64,000 nt of DNA from contig PQWQ01000006.1 in the NCBI GenBank assembly GCA_002943765.1, forward strand, positions 3,100,001 to 3,164,000, given 5' to 3'. The translations under genes and the position numbers were made by a program. This document shows, one piece after another, positions 12,801-26,382 of the stretch. Positions within the stretch are counted from its first letter, which is position 1. Each line of letters opens with the position of its first letter. The notes beneath the pieces were generated by a model. It did not search any database. It was not told the DNA's origin and was given only the letters and a program-made list of their open reading frames with translations. The stretch comes from Psoroptes ovis. Taxonomy: Eukaryota > Arthropoda > Arachnida > Sarcoptiformes > Psoroptidae.

Positions 12801-14214
12801 CTTATGCAGTAAAAGAAGTGAGAAGAAGTTGAAAAAAGATTTTTTTTTTTTGAATTTTGATCAAATGTATTACTCAAGTTGTATGGGAATGTTAGTGTAA
12901 ATGAAATCATTATTATTATCATTATTTTATTGAATCGAATCGTATCGAATTGAATTGTGATGGAGAATAGATTTAAAATATAAAATATTTCTTACAAAAA
13001 AACATGGCTGAAATGCAAAAACATTCATTCATTCAGTGTAAAAAGGGAAAAAAATGTACATTTCTTGTTTTCCTGTTGTTGTTGATGATGATATTGATGT
13101 TCACATCATCAACGTTTGTTGATGATAATAACATTGAAACATGTTGAACATATCTTTAGACAGCAATAGAGGAGAAATGGATGAATGAATGACCAATACA
13201 ATTTTTTATTTCATTTTTTCCAATCTGAAAATAAGCCGGTTAACAATCGAAATAAAGTAAGAAGTGGTCAAACATTGATGATGATGGTGTTATTTGAATC
13301 ATTATTAGTGTATTGAACACACACATACACACACGCTTAATATGCGAAAGAAACTGGTAACAATCAATCATCCATCATTTCATTTCATTGATCATAGTAC
13401 ACTGTGATTTGTTATAAAATTTTTCATTTTTTTCAAATTTAAACTTGAAAAATTTTTTGGACCAGTTTTCCAGCCTGTTCTTCTCTGAAAGCAAACTATT
13501 TGGTGCAAAATTTTTGACAGATTTGGTCACTTTTTTTGCCGGAGAAAATTGAACTGTTTGGCCAATCATTTCATACATTTATCAAAGGCAAAAATTTTTT
13601 TTATTGAAAATGAACAAATGATTTTCCATAGCCTTACCTTTTTCTCACACGTTTTATTACTTCCATTAATGTGTATGTGCTTTCAAATATTAATATCGCT
13701 TAAAAAATGTGAATATATTAATATCAATAACAATAATGATGATGATAATAATAATATTAATGAATGTAAATGAATATTGCCATTATCATCATCATTATTA
13801 TCATTATTTGTTGATGTTAATTTTTATTTTATTCCATTGTCGATTTTTCTCAATATTTCTTGAAATACAAAGAAAATAAAAATCACATATTCAATGCTGA
13901 GTGAGAATGAAAAATGTTTGATGATAATAATAATGAATAATAATCAAAATAAAGTAATGATGATCATCTATAAATAATAATAATAATAATGATAATAATC
14001 CATCATAAAAGTGTGATCCGATTATTATTATTATCAATACTATTATTATTGAAATTTTTTTCCCATATTTTCTTTTTCATATGTACAAACACCGATGTAC
14101 CGATATATATGATTATTATTATTATTATTATCTTCAAAAAAAAAGTTTGGTCAACCTTTAATGAACTAAAGGAGAAAAAGAGTGAATTCATAGCCATAAA
14201 CTTGTACATATTTG
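9864..14214. other. Intron stretch with no recognised gene
   Basis: AT-rich, with ATG/ATC, ATT and GT repeats. A Leu/Val-rich peptide of 23 codons starting at ATG 10366 looks like a signal sequence but has no continuation. A 119-codon ORF at 11466-11825 (+) is Phe/Ile/Leu-rich. A 67-codon ORF at 13375-13578 (-) has a more mixed composition but matches nothing I know. Confidence 0.5.
12414..12433. repeat. (GAT)n microsatellite
   Basis: Uninterrupted trinucleotide run. Confidence 0.9.
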
Positions 14215-14216
14215 TA

Positions 14217-14300
14217 TTAGGTTGTCCAAAAAGTTTTCGCCGGTTTTCGATCGGCATTTCCCTTCATTTAATAATAGAAAACTTTCCGTACAATCATTAA
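14217..14300. mobile_element. Mariner-type MITE or deletion derivative, 84 bp
   Basis: The left end TTAGGTTGTCCAAAAAGT followed by TTTC has the typical form of a Tc1/mariner terminal repeat (TTAGGTTG...). The right end, read as reverse complement, gives TTAATGATTGTACGGAAAGT followed by TTTC, so the inner 18 nt match the left arm at 14 positions. A TA dinucleotide flanks each side (14215-14216 and 14301-14302), as expected for the mariner target duplication. The interior (about 38 bp) has locally higher G+C and no coding capacity. Size and layout resemble short mariner-derived MITEs. An autonomous partner is not in the window. Confidence 0.6.
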
Positions 14301-15188
14301 TATAATGAAATGAAAATATATTAAATTTATTTAATGTTTTGTTAGAAATTTCTGAATTTATAAATTTTTTAAATTTTGTAAAATTTTCAATAATTTTCAA
14401 CGAATTATGATGAAAAATGTTTTGATAAAATTTTGGAATTTCAAATTTGAAATACATTTTAAAAAAAGTATTATTTTTAATAATAGTAATCGATTACATA
14501 TTTGTAAAGGTAATGTTGTGAATGAATGCTAAAACAATATGATAAATTTTTCAGCAATTTTTCATCCTAAAAAACAAAAAATTTTCACCAAAATAATAAT
14601 AACCTTTGACTATTTGATATTGTTATTCATTAAAATAAAAACAATTTTAAATAATGACGATAATAGTTTTTGGTTAAGGGCTTGCAATAGATTTAAAACC
14701 AATTTTCATTTGTAACAGCGAAACATGCTCAATATATTAACGGATATTTTTTTCGTTTTTATTTCACTTTAAAATCAATTATTATTACAAATTTTCAAAT
14801 CAAATTCATTTTGAAAAACAAAAAATGGTATGAAACATTAATTTTTTCTAGGTACCAAGGTTTACCAGCTGTTGTTGTTTGTTTATGTAATGTGTTTGTG
14901 TGTAAATGTTTTTTTCATTTTATTTCAATAATCAAACATTGATCGCAATGGGGTGTTCAGGTTCCTGTTCTATTTATAATTATCATTCGATTACATTCGG
15001 GTTAATTTATTAATTTATTTATTTTCAGCTTACAATGGCCATTTCTTTTCTCCTAAATTGAATTTGCTTCGTAAAATAGTAAAAATGATAGAAAATTCAG
15101 TCAACCTTTGTTGAACAGATGAATTAACGAATCAATAATTTTAAAAAATTCAGAATTTCTAAAATTACAAGAAAAATGCGGTCCAGAA

Positions 15189-15206
15189 TTTTTTTTTTTT
15201 TTTTTT
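15189..15206. repeat. Poly(T), 18 nt
   Basis: Homopolymer run. Confidence 0.9.
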
Positions 15207-16860
15207 GCTTTCAATTCGTTTCAAAATTTTAATGGTTCGTCAATTAGGTAATTTTAGTCACTCTTCGATATATGTTCACGATTTTATTTCGTTTCGTTTT
15301 TTGTCATTTATTGTGTGCATGAATATTTGAGATATATTTGTACATATAGATTGTGCATTTAAATTTGAAAAAAAAAGTTTTTAGAAAAATAAAAAAAAAC
15401 TTTGCTCAATAATATTCTTCAAAAGAAGCCGAAACTAAAATAATAATAATATATGCATTTCAAAAGTAAAATAATTAAAAGGAGGATCTGCATTCATTTA
15501 TTTCTTTTTTCACTGAAATGCTGCACTTGTTTGATACATATTGAAATTTTAATTTTTCAAAAAATAATTTCGGCTACAAACAAACGAACAAATAGATAGA
15601 TAAATGAATTGAATTGATAAATGAAATGAAGGAAAAGAAAAACGAAAATCTGCTAATTAGTTTTTCTTCATTTTCTTGAATAATAATTTGATTCTTTATA
15701 TGTACTCTAATTTAAATTTAATTTCTTTCTTCAATCTCTATTTTTCTTCATATATTTTTGCCCTCTGGTTCTTAGAGGAAAATTGAATTCGTATATTCGA
15801 ATAAGAATATAACGAATAGACAATTGAATTAACCGTGATCACACCGAGGAAAAAAATTGACCAGTTTGATTTTGATCAATCATTTCATCTTTGATTGATA
15901 GATGTATGGATGGACGAATAGATTAATTGATTGAATTTCATTTCAAATGCTTCATTAAAATTATCATTTTATGATCATGATTATGATTATTAAGTTGCGA
16001 TGTGATTGTTGATCACGAAATATTTGTTTCGTGTGTTATGGTCAATCTAATTTGATATTTTTTTGATTTCATTCATCTTTTTTTTTTTTTTTGTTGATCA
16101 AAATTTGGTTGACCAGTTGAAAATCTTATTTGTAATTATCATTTCTTTTTTCACTCGCTGATAATTATGTTTTTTATCAGTAGAAAACATGTATTTCCAT
16201 CCTCATAGCATTTAAAGTTGATAATTTAATTCAATATTTTGTTTTAGTTCCATCGTTTTTTCTTATAAAATTGCTGTACTCCTTACCTTCTGTTTGATTG
16301 ATTATTATTGACATTTTTTTGAAATAATTTTTTGTAAAAAAAACATTTTAAATTTTAAGTTTTTGGCGAATATATCATTTTTGACAAACAAATTTTCGTA
16401 GAAATGAAAAATAAATTCATTCGTACAAATCTCTAATTGATGTTTCCTGATCAATGAAATGTTTTTCGTTGAAATTTTTTGGATTGATACGATTATTTGA
16501 TTGACCATTTTTTCTCGATTTTCGTTGTTTCTTCATTCAATGTTTTATGTTTTAATTGAAGATTAGTTTTTTCTTTGAAAATCTTAAATCTGATTTACTA
16601 TTTTACTGCTGCAGCGAGAAATCTACAACAATATTTAAGAATCTATGTGGGTGTTTTTCATTTTTCTTTTTTTATGACTACTTTACATTCATTTTATGAA
16701 ATTCATTTGATGTAATGCTTGTCATATTTTTCGAAGAATATTCAATCATAATTTAATTCATTATTTTCCATTCAAATGAAATCATTTAGATCAGCGAAAC
16801 AGAGAAAAAATGACAAAAAAATGAAAATTTAATTTCATTTAAAATTTTGATCGATTTGAA

Positions 16861-16899
16861 TGTTTTTTCCATCTTCCTCCATTCTTTGTTTAGGTGATT
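16861..16899 (+). promoter_or_regulatory. Strong 3' splice-site-like tract, possible weak ratchet point
   Basis: A pyrimidine-rich stretch of about 30 nt (TTTTTTCC, TCTTCCTCC, TTCTTTG) ends TTTAG at 16893 and is followed directly by GTGATT. The acceptor half is good, but the donor half lacks G at +5. No open frame continues far after it, so it is not an obvious coding exon. Confidence 0.2.
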
Positions 16900-18634
16900 A
16901 AGATATGGATGTGATAGTGTTCGTGTATGGTTGTCGCTGGTTGTTTCAGTTGTTCAGTAGAGGGTCAACCATAATATTCACATCAATCAATCATTTTTTA
17001 AATAATAATAATAATGGATGCACAGTGTAGTACAGGAGTTTTATGAAAAAAAAAATTTGTTTCTGCTGTTATTGTTGTTGTTATTATTGTGTTCATTGTA
17101 TAATGCTGTGTAGAAAAGTTGAAATATGGCTGAAAATATTTGGAGAAAAATAGCATCCATCCGCATCAGATTCATTCAATCATTCACGAATATGATGGTT
17201 ATTACCATTATTGTTATTACAATTTTCCATTTACTTTATACAATCTACCAATCTATGGTATTTGGCTAAAGGCAAATACTCAAATCGAGTAGAATGAAGA
17301 GAACTAAGTGAGAGAATGAGAGGGAAGAAAAAAATCAAATTTAAATTTTTTTTTTGTATTGAAAATAAATGAAAATTTTGAATAAAAGTAATTCTTTGAG
17401 CAAAATTGATACCCCCTCAAATAATATCCGAAACAATCCTGACAATTGGTTAGTTGTAACACAGATGTGAATTTTTTTTCCTCGAATTTCTGTAATTTAC
17501 AGCATATGACAATTGAAAAATGAGGAGAGCATAAATTTTTTCTTTAATAGGAACAATTAATTTTAAAATTTTGATTGATTGGTTATCATTTGGGCATTAT
17601 TTTTAGTGTGTTTAGTATTTGCATTTCTTTGAAAATTTTCTATATTTCCAATCAATCTTCAAATTAATCAATCAATTATTTGTGACAATATTTTTTCGAG
17701 AAATTGATTTCTATTCAATTCGTCGGAGAAAAAATTGATAAATTGTCACGATTTTGACAATTAACCAGTTGCAAACAATCGATTGCCATTGTTTTGGTTG
17801 CAATCTTAATCAGTTTTTTATAATTAATTGTTGTCGAAGAAATTGGATAAAACAATGATAATTGGAAACCTATGAAAAATGCGAAAATTTAAAAAAAATT
17901 AATCTTTTTTCTAATTTGTTCACCGTGTATGATTTGCATTCAAAATAATTGAAATAATTGAATTGAATTCGTAATATATTGAAGATCATAAGTATTAATA
18001 ATGAGATGTATAATTATAAGCTAATCTTTCTTATTTTTTATCTTAGTTTTTCATTTTCCATAATATAAGTATAATTATTATTATTTGAATGTGTTTCTGT
18101 GTATAATTGATTGATTTAGACTGACAATACAATCCACATACAAACACTTACTGGTCAAACTGATAGATTTTATTATTATAACAATAATCACTGTATTTGA
18201 TTTTTTGTTGTTAGTGTTGGTTGGTTGAAAATTCAGGTTTTTCCTTTTCAATATTTGCCTTTTTCTTTCTCAGCCAAAAAAGCGAATAATGTTAGGTTAT
18301 TCAATTGTGGTTCTAAAATGATGATGATGATAATGATAATAATTTGATTAAATTTAATGATATTATCTTGTATGTGCCTATGTGTTTTTTATTTAAAGAA
18401 AAAACATCATTATCATGAGTAACAACAGCAACAACAACAGAATTCTAAATCTATTTAATAATTATAATGACTGAAATGTAATATAATAATAATAGGAATA
18501 ATAACGATCATTTCAAACCATGATCCATCTGTTGTGTTTCAAGTTTGGTAGGGCTACGGGCTTCATCTTCATTATTAGTATTATTTTGCATTCATATGAT
18601 ATAAATTTCTCACCTTTTGTGTCTGCTATTATTT

Positions 18635-18658
18635 CATACCTTTTTGATTCAAGGTATG
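18635..18658. repeat. Perfect 8-bp stem-loop
   Basis: CATACCTT (18635-18642) and AAGGTATG (18651-18658) are exact reverse complements with an 8-nt loop. No function is assigned. Confidence 0.6.
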
Positions 18659-21600
18659 GAATATAGCCAACCGCCACCACCACTACTCCAAGATGATGGG
18701 TGAATTGTTGTTTCGCTGATGCTGTCAGTTTTTTTGTTGTTGTTTTGGTCAAAAAAAAGATTGAAAATTCAAGACCTGTTTGACGTTTGAATCGTCTGAA
18801 TGTAAGAAGAAAATGGTAGATTTTCACCATCATCATCATCACTGTCTTCAGTGAAACAACAATAATACAACGACGACAATAACTTATCGTTGATCATCTC
18901 ACATTGAAAAAAATATAATTATTTTATATTATTGTTGTTGTTTCTGTTGTTATTGCTGCTGTAGCATCAATTCATTTATTTGATGATGATCATAATACTT
19001 TTATGATCAATTTTATTTTTGGCAAAGATTTTTCAGTGAAAAAAATGAACTGCTTGTTTGTATTTGAAAATAGATGCAATAATTGAACTTTTGCTTTTAT
19101 TTTCATTTTACTCGAAAAGCAATTCATTGAATCTGGTGTCCATTTTCGGATGATTTGATGTAAATTATGGAAAGCAATCACAAAATGCTTGACACTGAAC
19201 ATTTGAATTTTAAAACATCAAGAAAATATAAAACATTTAAATTCAGAAATTCAAATCTTAAGTATTTAAATTTCAAAAAATTTAAACATTTAACCATGGC
19301 TAATTTTGTTGTTCGTACACAAATGTATTTCATAGACATTTCATGAAATATATGTATTTGTGTATTTCTAAAAATATGAATCAATTACAATTGTATAATA
19401 AATTTTATTTTATTTTTCTTAAGAAAATCAATCGATTAGACAAATCAGAATTTGTAATGATGTTGTTTTTGTTGATTTTTTGTTTGGTTATTTTATTTGG
19501 TTTTTCGAAGTTTTTTATTGAAAATTTTCGAGTTTTAAATTTTAAATTCAAAAATTTTGAGTTTGAAAAATCAAAATTCATTGGCTAATAAATATTTCGG
19601 CAATTTTTTTCGAAAAATTCATATATGATTCAAATTGAAATAAAATTTTTTTCTATTTTCGCTCCATCTTGAAATTTTTTCTTCGATCATTCATTCATCC
19701 CAACACATCTCTTTTGGCTGTTGTTGTTGTTGTTTATGATGATAATATCAATCCATTTACCAAAACATACGAACGAAAAAAAAATGAAAAAATGTTGAAT
19801 AAATTAAATTAGCATAACCATTTGAAATATGTGTGTTTGTTTGTGTTATTTTATACTACGAATGAATGAATATTTTTTAAAAATTTTCTTGCCATTCATT
19901 TCTATTCAAAGATGATCTGAAAGATATTCAAAGAATGAATTAAGAAATTCAAGAAAAAAAGTTTTTTAAGATTCAAAAATTATTAAAAATCATTTATCCG
20001 GTCCATATGTCTGTATTTCTTTTCATTTTTTTTTTTTCGTTGAATTCTATTTTTATATTTTATATTTTACTTTATTTCCATAGTATTTCGTCATTTTATT
20101 ATCATTATTATCATTAAATATGCCGGCTTTTATGATAATAATAATTCAATGAATGAATAACGATGATTACGTTGATTATGCTGGCAATGATGATGAAGTT
20201 TCATTGAAAATGAAAATTCATTTAATATTCATAATTCACAATCTCTTCGTTGTTGCTTATCATTGCTTGCTTGCTTTCATTTGCTGCACTTTTGCTGCTT
20301 TGTGATATATTCAAATGATAATAATGAAGATTATAATAATATAAAATCGCCGTAGGGTCACCTTTGTTGATGATGACTATGGTTATTTTTATTTTTTATT
20401 TTCAGTTTTGATTTTTATAATTTTTGTGCTTTTCAAATCATTCAAACCACAAATCAAAATAAGACTAAATCAAAAAATCAAAATATACCACACACATATT
20501 CAATTCATTCAATATGGCTCAATTTTTCTATCGTTTTGTTTTCATTTGATTGATTTTCTCTCCATCATTTTTTTTCATTGTGTTTGTTTGGGTACGATTA
20601 TCATTATTGTCAATTAAATGCAAAATTAAAACGAGATTCAATCCGATGAAAGAAGAAAATGTCGAAATGATTAATGTCTATAGAATAGGGTCCATTTGTT
20701 TGGACATATGGATGTTCAATATTTTTTTTTGTTTCGAAACAATATTCAATCAAAATGCGTGCCATTTTATCGTTGTTAAATCGATGATTTCAGTGAAAAC
20801 GGATGAAACAATGTGAAACAAACAACCAAACGAGCGAAAATCTAAAAATTCAAATTGGATTATACCATTAAGGTCTTTTAATTTTACATTGAATTGTTTA
20901 CATTTGAAAATGTATTATTATCTTCGAAAAAAATAAATAAAAATGCAAAAATGGAATAAAATTCTGTCAACTTGTTACATGGACAATTTTTTTTATTCAA
21001 AATAGGATCAAATTTCCTTTTTTTTGACAAATAAATGCCCGATTGTTTGAAATTTCAGTTAGTTTGTCCAAAAACAAACAAACATGAATCAAATTACTGA
21101 ATGAGAGAATGCAAAACAACATAATACATGCAAAATATTTTATTTTATTTCTTTCAAAAAAAAAAAATGTAATTCAATATTCGATATTTTAATGGGTTTT
21201 CCGTTTCGTTTTTTACAATATTCTTTTTACAAAATCCATAATTATTGGCAAAAAAATGAAGAAAATAAATGTGACTAAATTATTACAAAGAATCAATAAT
21301 TGATCGATATTGTCCTCATTTTTTTTAAATTTAATAATCTGCAATATCAATTAATATGATTTTCAATTAATGTGTATAATCGTCAATGTTCATGAATTCT
21401 AAATGCATTAAACTCGATGTAATTTGAGTTCAACAAATGATAATCCATAAATTTTTTCTAAGAAAAAATAAACAATATCCAATAGAGTATAAAGAATTTA
21501 ATATTATTATGATTTTTTTCAAAAAAAAAGCTTAAAGCATCTATTCCTTGAATGGCTTCCTAATCTCATAATAATAATCGTTGTCGTCATCTTCGTCATA

Positions 21601-24600
21601 ATATCTTATTGCAACAACGTTATCATCATTATCATCAAACATACAACATCAACATACACATAAATACAGTGGCCATAAATTAATCTGATGAAAACTTGAA
21701 TTTATTATATTTATTCATCTAAATATTTCGTAGTAAATGGCATTTCTTATTTCATTTTATTTGTCTTTTTTCCATTTAATTCTTTGTTTCTTATTTTTGA
21801 AGGGTATTGAAATTTGAAAAAAAAATTAAAATAAATAAATTATCACCAACTTAAGACATTAAAATTTTTGTTTGGTCATTTCAGTTGTATAAATCAATGT
21901 AAACATCATATTGAATATATATATATGAAAAAAAAACACATGAAAATATGATGGAATTTTGAAAGGAGAAAAATAAAAATAAAAATTTCAAATCATAAAA
22001 ATTAATCAAAGCTTAAAAGATTTGAAAATTTAAATTTGTGTCTTTTTCATAGAAAATCATAAATATTTAAAAATGAATTTCATTATTTATTTGAACCAAA
22101 TCTATTTGGCAATGCATAGAAATTGATTTGATTTTTTGATGTGTTGATTTTATGTGTGTTTCAATTGAATAGAGAAAGACACACACACATACAAATAAAA
22201 TTCTTAGTGTCTATATGTGTGTGAATGATGGTCAATTTAAAAAAATCATAAAACGATAATAATATTCATTGTTGATCGACACTGATTGATTTCAAATGCA
22301 ATTATATGATTTATATATTCACAATCAAACAAATGATATTTAATTTGATAAAAGTATTAATTTTAATTGATCTCAAATGCTCATAATGCATTCATCATCC
22401 TAGCAATTTCTTAGGGATAGTAAAGAGAAAAGAATCGTTTTGGCAAAAATTGGTTTTTTATCTAAATTTAAATTTCTGAAATTATTTGATCGGCTGATTC
22501 GAATTGATAACCATTTTTTGCATTTCATCTCAATTTTAATTTCAAATGGCGCCAATTTTATGATTCGATTCGTCGAGTAAAAAAAATGAAACAAAAACAA
22601 GAAAATGATTTAAAATCAATCGTTTTTTGCTATAAAAAGGGAAGGGAAGGGTTAAAATGCTTTCAAAGAAAATTTATTTCTTCGATTTTTCGGTTCTTTT
22701 TTACTTTTTTTTTCGCTGTTGTAATTTATTTATTTAAATTTTCTTCTTTATTTTTCTCTGCCAACAAATTGTAATTAAAAATCCTTTTAACGCTGGAATA
22801 AAAGTATTTTTCGTTTAAATTCCTTAAAACATTCACAGAATCGCGCACAGAAAAAAATCCTGATCAAATCAATGAGTGTTTGTATTTGTTTTGCAATTAA
22901 TTATTTTGTTACAAATTGTCTTCTTTTTCATTTCATTTATTATTTTAAATTATTTCTAAAAATCCAAACACACTACAAGTGTTTGATTATCATCCGAAGC
23001 GTTAAAAATCAAAAGCAATTCTTACCAATCAATGTTTGCTAGATATTCATCATCATCATCAACATTAATTATCCGATCCACACACTGTGGTTTTTAATCA
23101 TCGTCGACAACAGCCACAGCCGCCACTAACACCATCACCACCTAGCAAGCTTTAATCAATGTTTTTAATGAAGCAAAAAAAAACAATATTTCTTCGCGAT
23201 TCGCTTTTTTGATGTATATTATGTGTAATTACGAACACTAATGATTATTAATTTCCTGTTTTGTAATTTTTGATGCAATTTTTTTTCATTTATTTTTTGA
23301 TCTTTTCAATTTGATGACCACGCCAGATGTTTCATTTGTTCATCATTTCAAATCATTCATTATTTGTTGTCCAACAAAAGGCGTGAAAATTAATGATGAT
23401 GACGACGATGATGATGATTATGAAATCCATACAACAACAACAACTGAACAGCAACAAACAGCTTCAAAGCATTGAAAATTTCAATTTCGCTTCGCTTCTG
23501 TTGATTATGTTGCTGTTGTTACTGTTGCTGCTGATGTTGTTGTTGTTTCAACAATGTTTCCATTTAATTTTAAAAAAATGAATCAAAGAAATTTAAATTT
23601 GTTTTTCTTTCAAATATAATTTCATTCATTTCATTTCATTTATTTATTTCAAATTATATATTGGCAGGTGAATTTCTGTTGAAAAAATAAAAATAATAAT
23701 AATAATTTTTTATTTAGTTTGATTTGATTTGTACTGAACCACATTTGAAATTGTTTTTTCATTTCTTTTCTCATTTCATCATAATAATAAACGAATAATA
23801 ATAATCATAACGAATGAATGACGATAATGAACCTCGTGACCATTTCAAATCATTTCATTTTTGAAATAAATTTTGAAATAATAACGAAAAAAAAATGAAT
23901 AAATAAAATTAAAACACACACACACATTGACTTAGCACTGCATAGCAAAGCAAATAATTTTCAAATTTCAAATTTTCGTCCATTTCCAATTAGCTATTTG
24001 TCAATTTTTTTTTATTTATAAACGTTCAAACATATATAAATTGACTTGAATTTTTTCCATTTCTACCATCATGAATGTATTTGCCAAAGATGAATGTTTT
24101 AGTTAATTAGATCCATTTAACTTATTAATGTGTTTTTTCTTTCCATTTCTTCTTCGCTGGTTGATTGTGGTTTTCATTCATTTTGATGATGGAAAAAATG
24201 TATACGCAAAAAATAAATAAGTTGGTTGGGTGCCATTTTGATTGATCATTTGCTTCAATTTTTTTTACCATTTCAACAATTATTTTCGTTAAGAAATTAC
24301 CACCAAGCAAAAATTGGAAAATTTAAAATTCGTGAACTTATTTTCAATAAATTTTTCAATGCATTTCATTTCATTTCGCATATTATCTATGTGTATTTGT
24401 CTATTCGTTATAATTGATTCAATTGGTTTTTTTCCTCGCTCGTTATATTAATTTATTTTATTAAAAAAAAATTTAAATCAATTCTCCAAGTTTTTTTCAA
24501 AATGATTTTTAATAAGGTTTTTGCCTTAAAAAATTTTTGAATTTTGAGAAAAAAAATTCTCCATTAAACTACCTGAATTTTCCATAAGAAAAAAAACCAG

Positions 24601-25680
24601 AAAAATTATACATAAATAAATGGAAAAAAATGAAAATTGAAAAATTCATCGGTAGCTTTCATGAAAAAATTGAAATTGAAAATTCAAAATTGTCAATGTG
24701 TTCACATTCATTCGCTGTAAATGCGAAAAAAATGAATTCTACATTTTTCATATTTGAATAATTTCATATTTTCAAGTCAATATATTGAAATTATTTTTCG
24801 AGTTCATTTATTTATTTCTATTTTTTTCGTAGTCCGAATAATACAAAAATAGAAATCACAAAATTTTATAATAATGATGAACTTATGAATAGAAAATTTA
24901 ATAAATCAATAAATTTCAATCATGATAATGAGAATAATAATAATGAAATTATAATATTGTTTCGATTGTTGATATTTCACATACATTATTATGATTATTA
25001 TCATTATAAAATGAAATGTTTTAGCACAAAAAAAATTGAAATGATGATGTTAATTTCAATGAATCACGTTTTATTTTATTTTTATTTTTTTCGTAAGAAA
25101 TTGTGATTGTTCATTGTAGCTTCTTTCGTTTGATGATGATGATTGACCCTGAAATTCATTTTAGCACATCCATTTCTTTGATAATTTCGTTTATTTTCGC
25201 CAAAAATAAATGAAATTTATTTTGATTTTTTTTAGTTTTTCTGTAAATGGAAATTTTCAAATATTTTTTACAATGTGTCTGGTCTAAAATCAAAATAGTC
25301 GAAAATAGAGAAAATAGCAGCAGCAATATCTTTGATTATCATCCATTTGAAATTCATTTGATGATCATCTTTAGCTTTTCTTTCATTGATTTCATTTCAA
25401 TATTCATCTATCGATGAACAATCTCGAGTCTTTGTTCGATGTTTTTTCTTTCTCAATTTTTTACGATTTGCTTTTAGCACCTAAATAAAATTTTATTTCC
25501 ATTTTTTCTTTTGAATCTGGCAATAATATTGATGATAATAATAATAATGATCAGTATTCAGTGTAAAATAAACATTTGGCTGCATTTTTTTCTTTCATGC
25601 TTTTCTTTGAATTTACTTGGAACCGAACCGAATTTACTCTGTGTATGTTTCACCAAAAATTTTCTTGATTTTTCTTTGAA

Positions 25681-25821
25681 TTAATTTTGTTTCTTGGTTT
25701 CATAGCATTTTTGCCGTCGCCATCCTCAACATATCCGGATGTCACACATCTTAATAAGTTTATTTTCGCTTTGTTTCATTTTCAATCATCTAATTCTCAA
25801 TTGATTCAAAGTGGAGAAAAA
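25681..25821 (+). other. GC-richer segment behind an acceptor-like tract (possible exon, unassigned)
   Basis: A pyrimidine-rich tract ends TTTCATAG at 25705. After it come about 40 nt of unusually GC-rich sequence (GCCGTCGCCATCC, ATATCCGGATG). One frame stays open for about 38 codons (starting FLPSPSSTYPDVTHLNK) to a possible donor AT|GTGAGA at 25822. In the phase required by the ephrin exon it stops after 16 codons, so it is not the next ephrin coding exon. No family is recognised. Confidence 0.2.
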
Positions 25822-26360
25822 ATGTGAGAAAAAAAATGCAATTAATCGAAATGATGATTGAACAAGAAATTAGAAAAAGCAAACACCGCCCGTTTTAATC
25901 GCCAATCAAATCATGATGTAATTAAGTTATTAAGATGTGTTGTGCGTGTCTGTATTGTTGGCAATTAACTATTTGCTATTTGCTATGTGATTGTCCAATG
26001 TTTTTTTTCGTACTAATGTTTGCCTACACAAAACGCTTAGCCAACAATCATTGATGATGACGGGGATAATCAATAATGGGTTCGAGATCAGTCATCAAAA
26101 GATGATAGGATTTTAAAAATTTTGAAAAAGTATGAAGCAGAAGTCTGAGATGAAAAAAATAGATTGAACTTTGTCCATTATACTTTCAATTACAAAAAAC
26201 TTTCTTGAAAACCTTTATTCTCATTCATTTTCGCTCTTTTTATTCTTCATCTTCCATTGAAAATCGAAATAATAAATTTTCGTGAATACATTTGTTTATA
26301 TGTGTGTGTATGGTGTGTTTGGCGAAAATTTACTTTGATTTTGATTTTTTCTCCGTTGTA

Positions 26361-26382
26361 ACCTTTGTTCCAAAACAAAGGT
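26361..26382. repeat. Perfect inverted repeat of TCF/Sox-like motifs
   Basis: ACCTTTGT (26361-26368) and ACAAAGGT (26375-26382) are exact reverse complements, 6 nt apart. Each arm contains the HMG-box core CTTTGT/ACAAAG. It may be a dimeric binding site or a chance palindrome. Confidence 0.4.

Larger units (their letters stand above)
14303..25680. other. Intron stretch with no recognised gene
   Basis: AT-rich unique sequence with T-runs (15189-15206, 16078-16092), GTT and GAT repeats and a GC-richer trinucleotide patch at 23095-23150 (CAG/CCG/ACC units). The longest ORFs are 109 codons at 18513-18842 (-) and 88 codons at 20550-20816 (+), neither recognised. A strong splice-acceptor-like tract ends at 16893. 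Confidence 0.5.

Noticed and set aside
18513..18842. 109-codon - strand ORF as a gene
   Set aside because: It begins in a (CAT)n-derived Met run, contains a homopolymer-derived Thr/Lys stretch, and matches no family.
21059..21075. Second mariner-end-like sequence TTAGTTTGTCCAAAAAC
   Set aside because: It resembles the left end at 14217 at 15 of 17 positions, but there is no flanking TA and no inverted partner nearby. The A/T-rich half makes a chance match likely.
22629..22645. TATA-box-like CTATAAAAAGGG
   Set aside because: A good match to a TATA box, but nothing downstream resembles a gene; only a 26-codon Phe-rich frame follows.
23095..23150. Pro/Gln-rich coding exon on + strand (RQQPQPPLTPSPPSKL)
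   Set aside because: The frame is only 17 codons before a stop and is built from CAG/CCG/ACC repeats, so it is better explained as a trinucleotide-rich patch.
26069..26084. tRNA B-box-like GGGTTCGAGATC
   Set aside because: No A box, no acceptor stem and no cloverleaf could be built around it.
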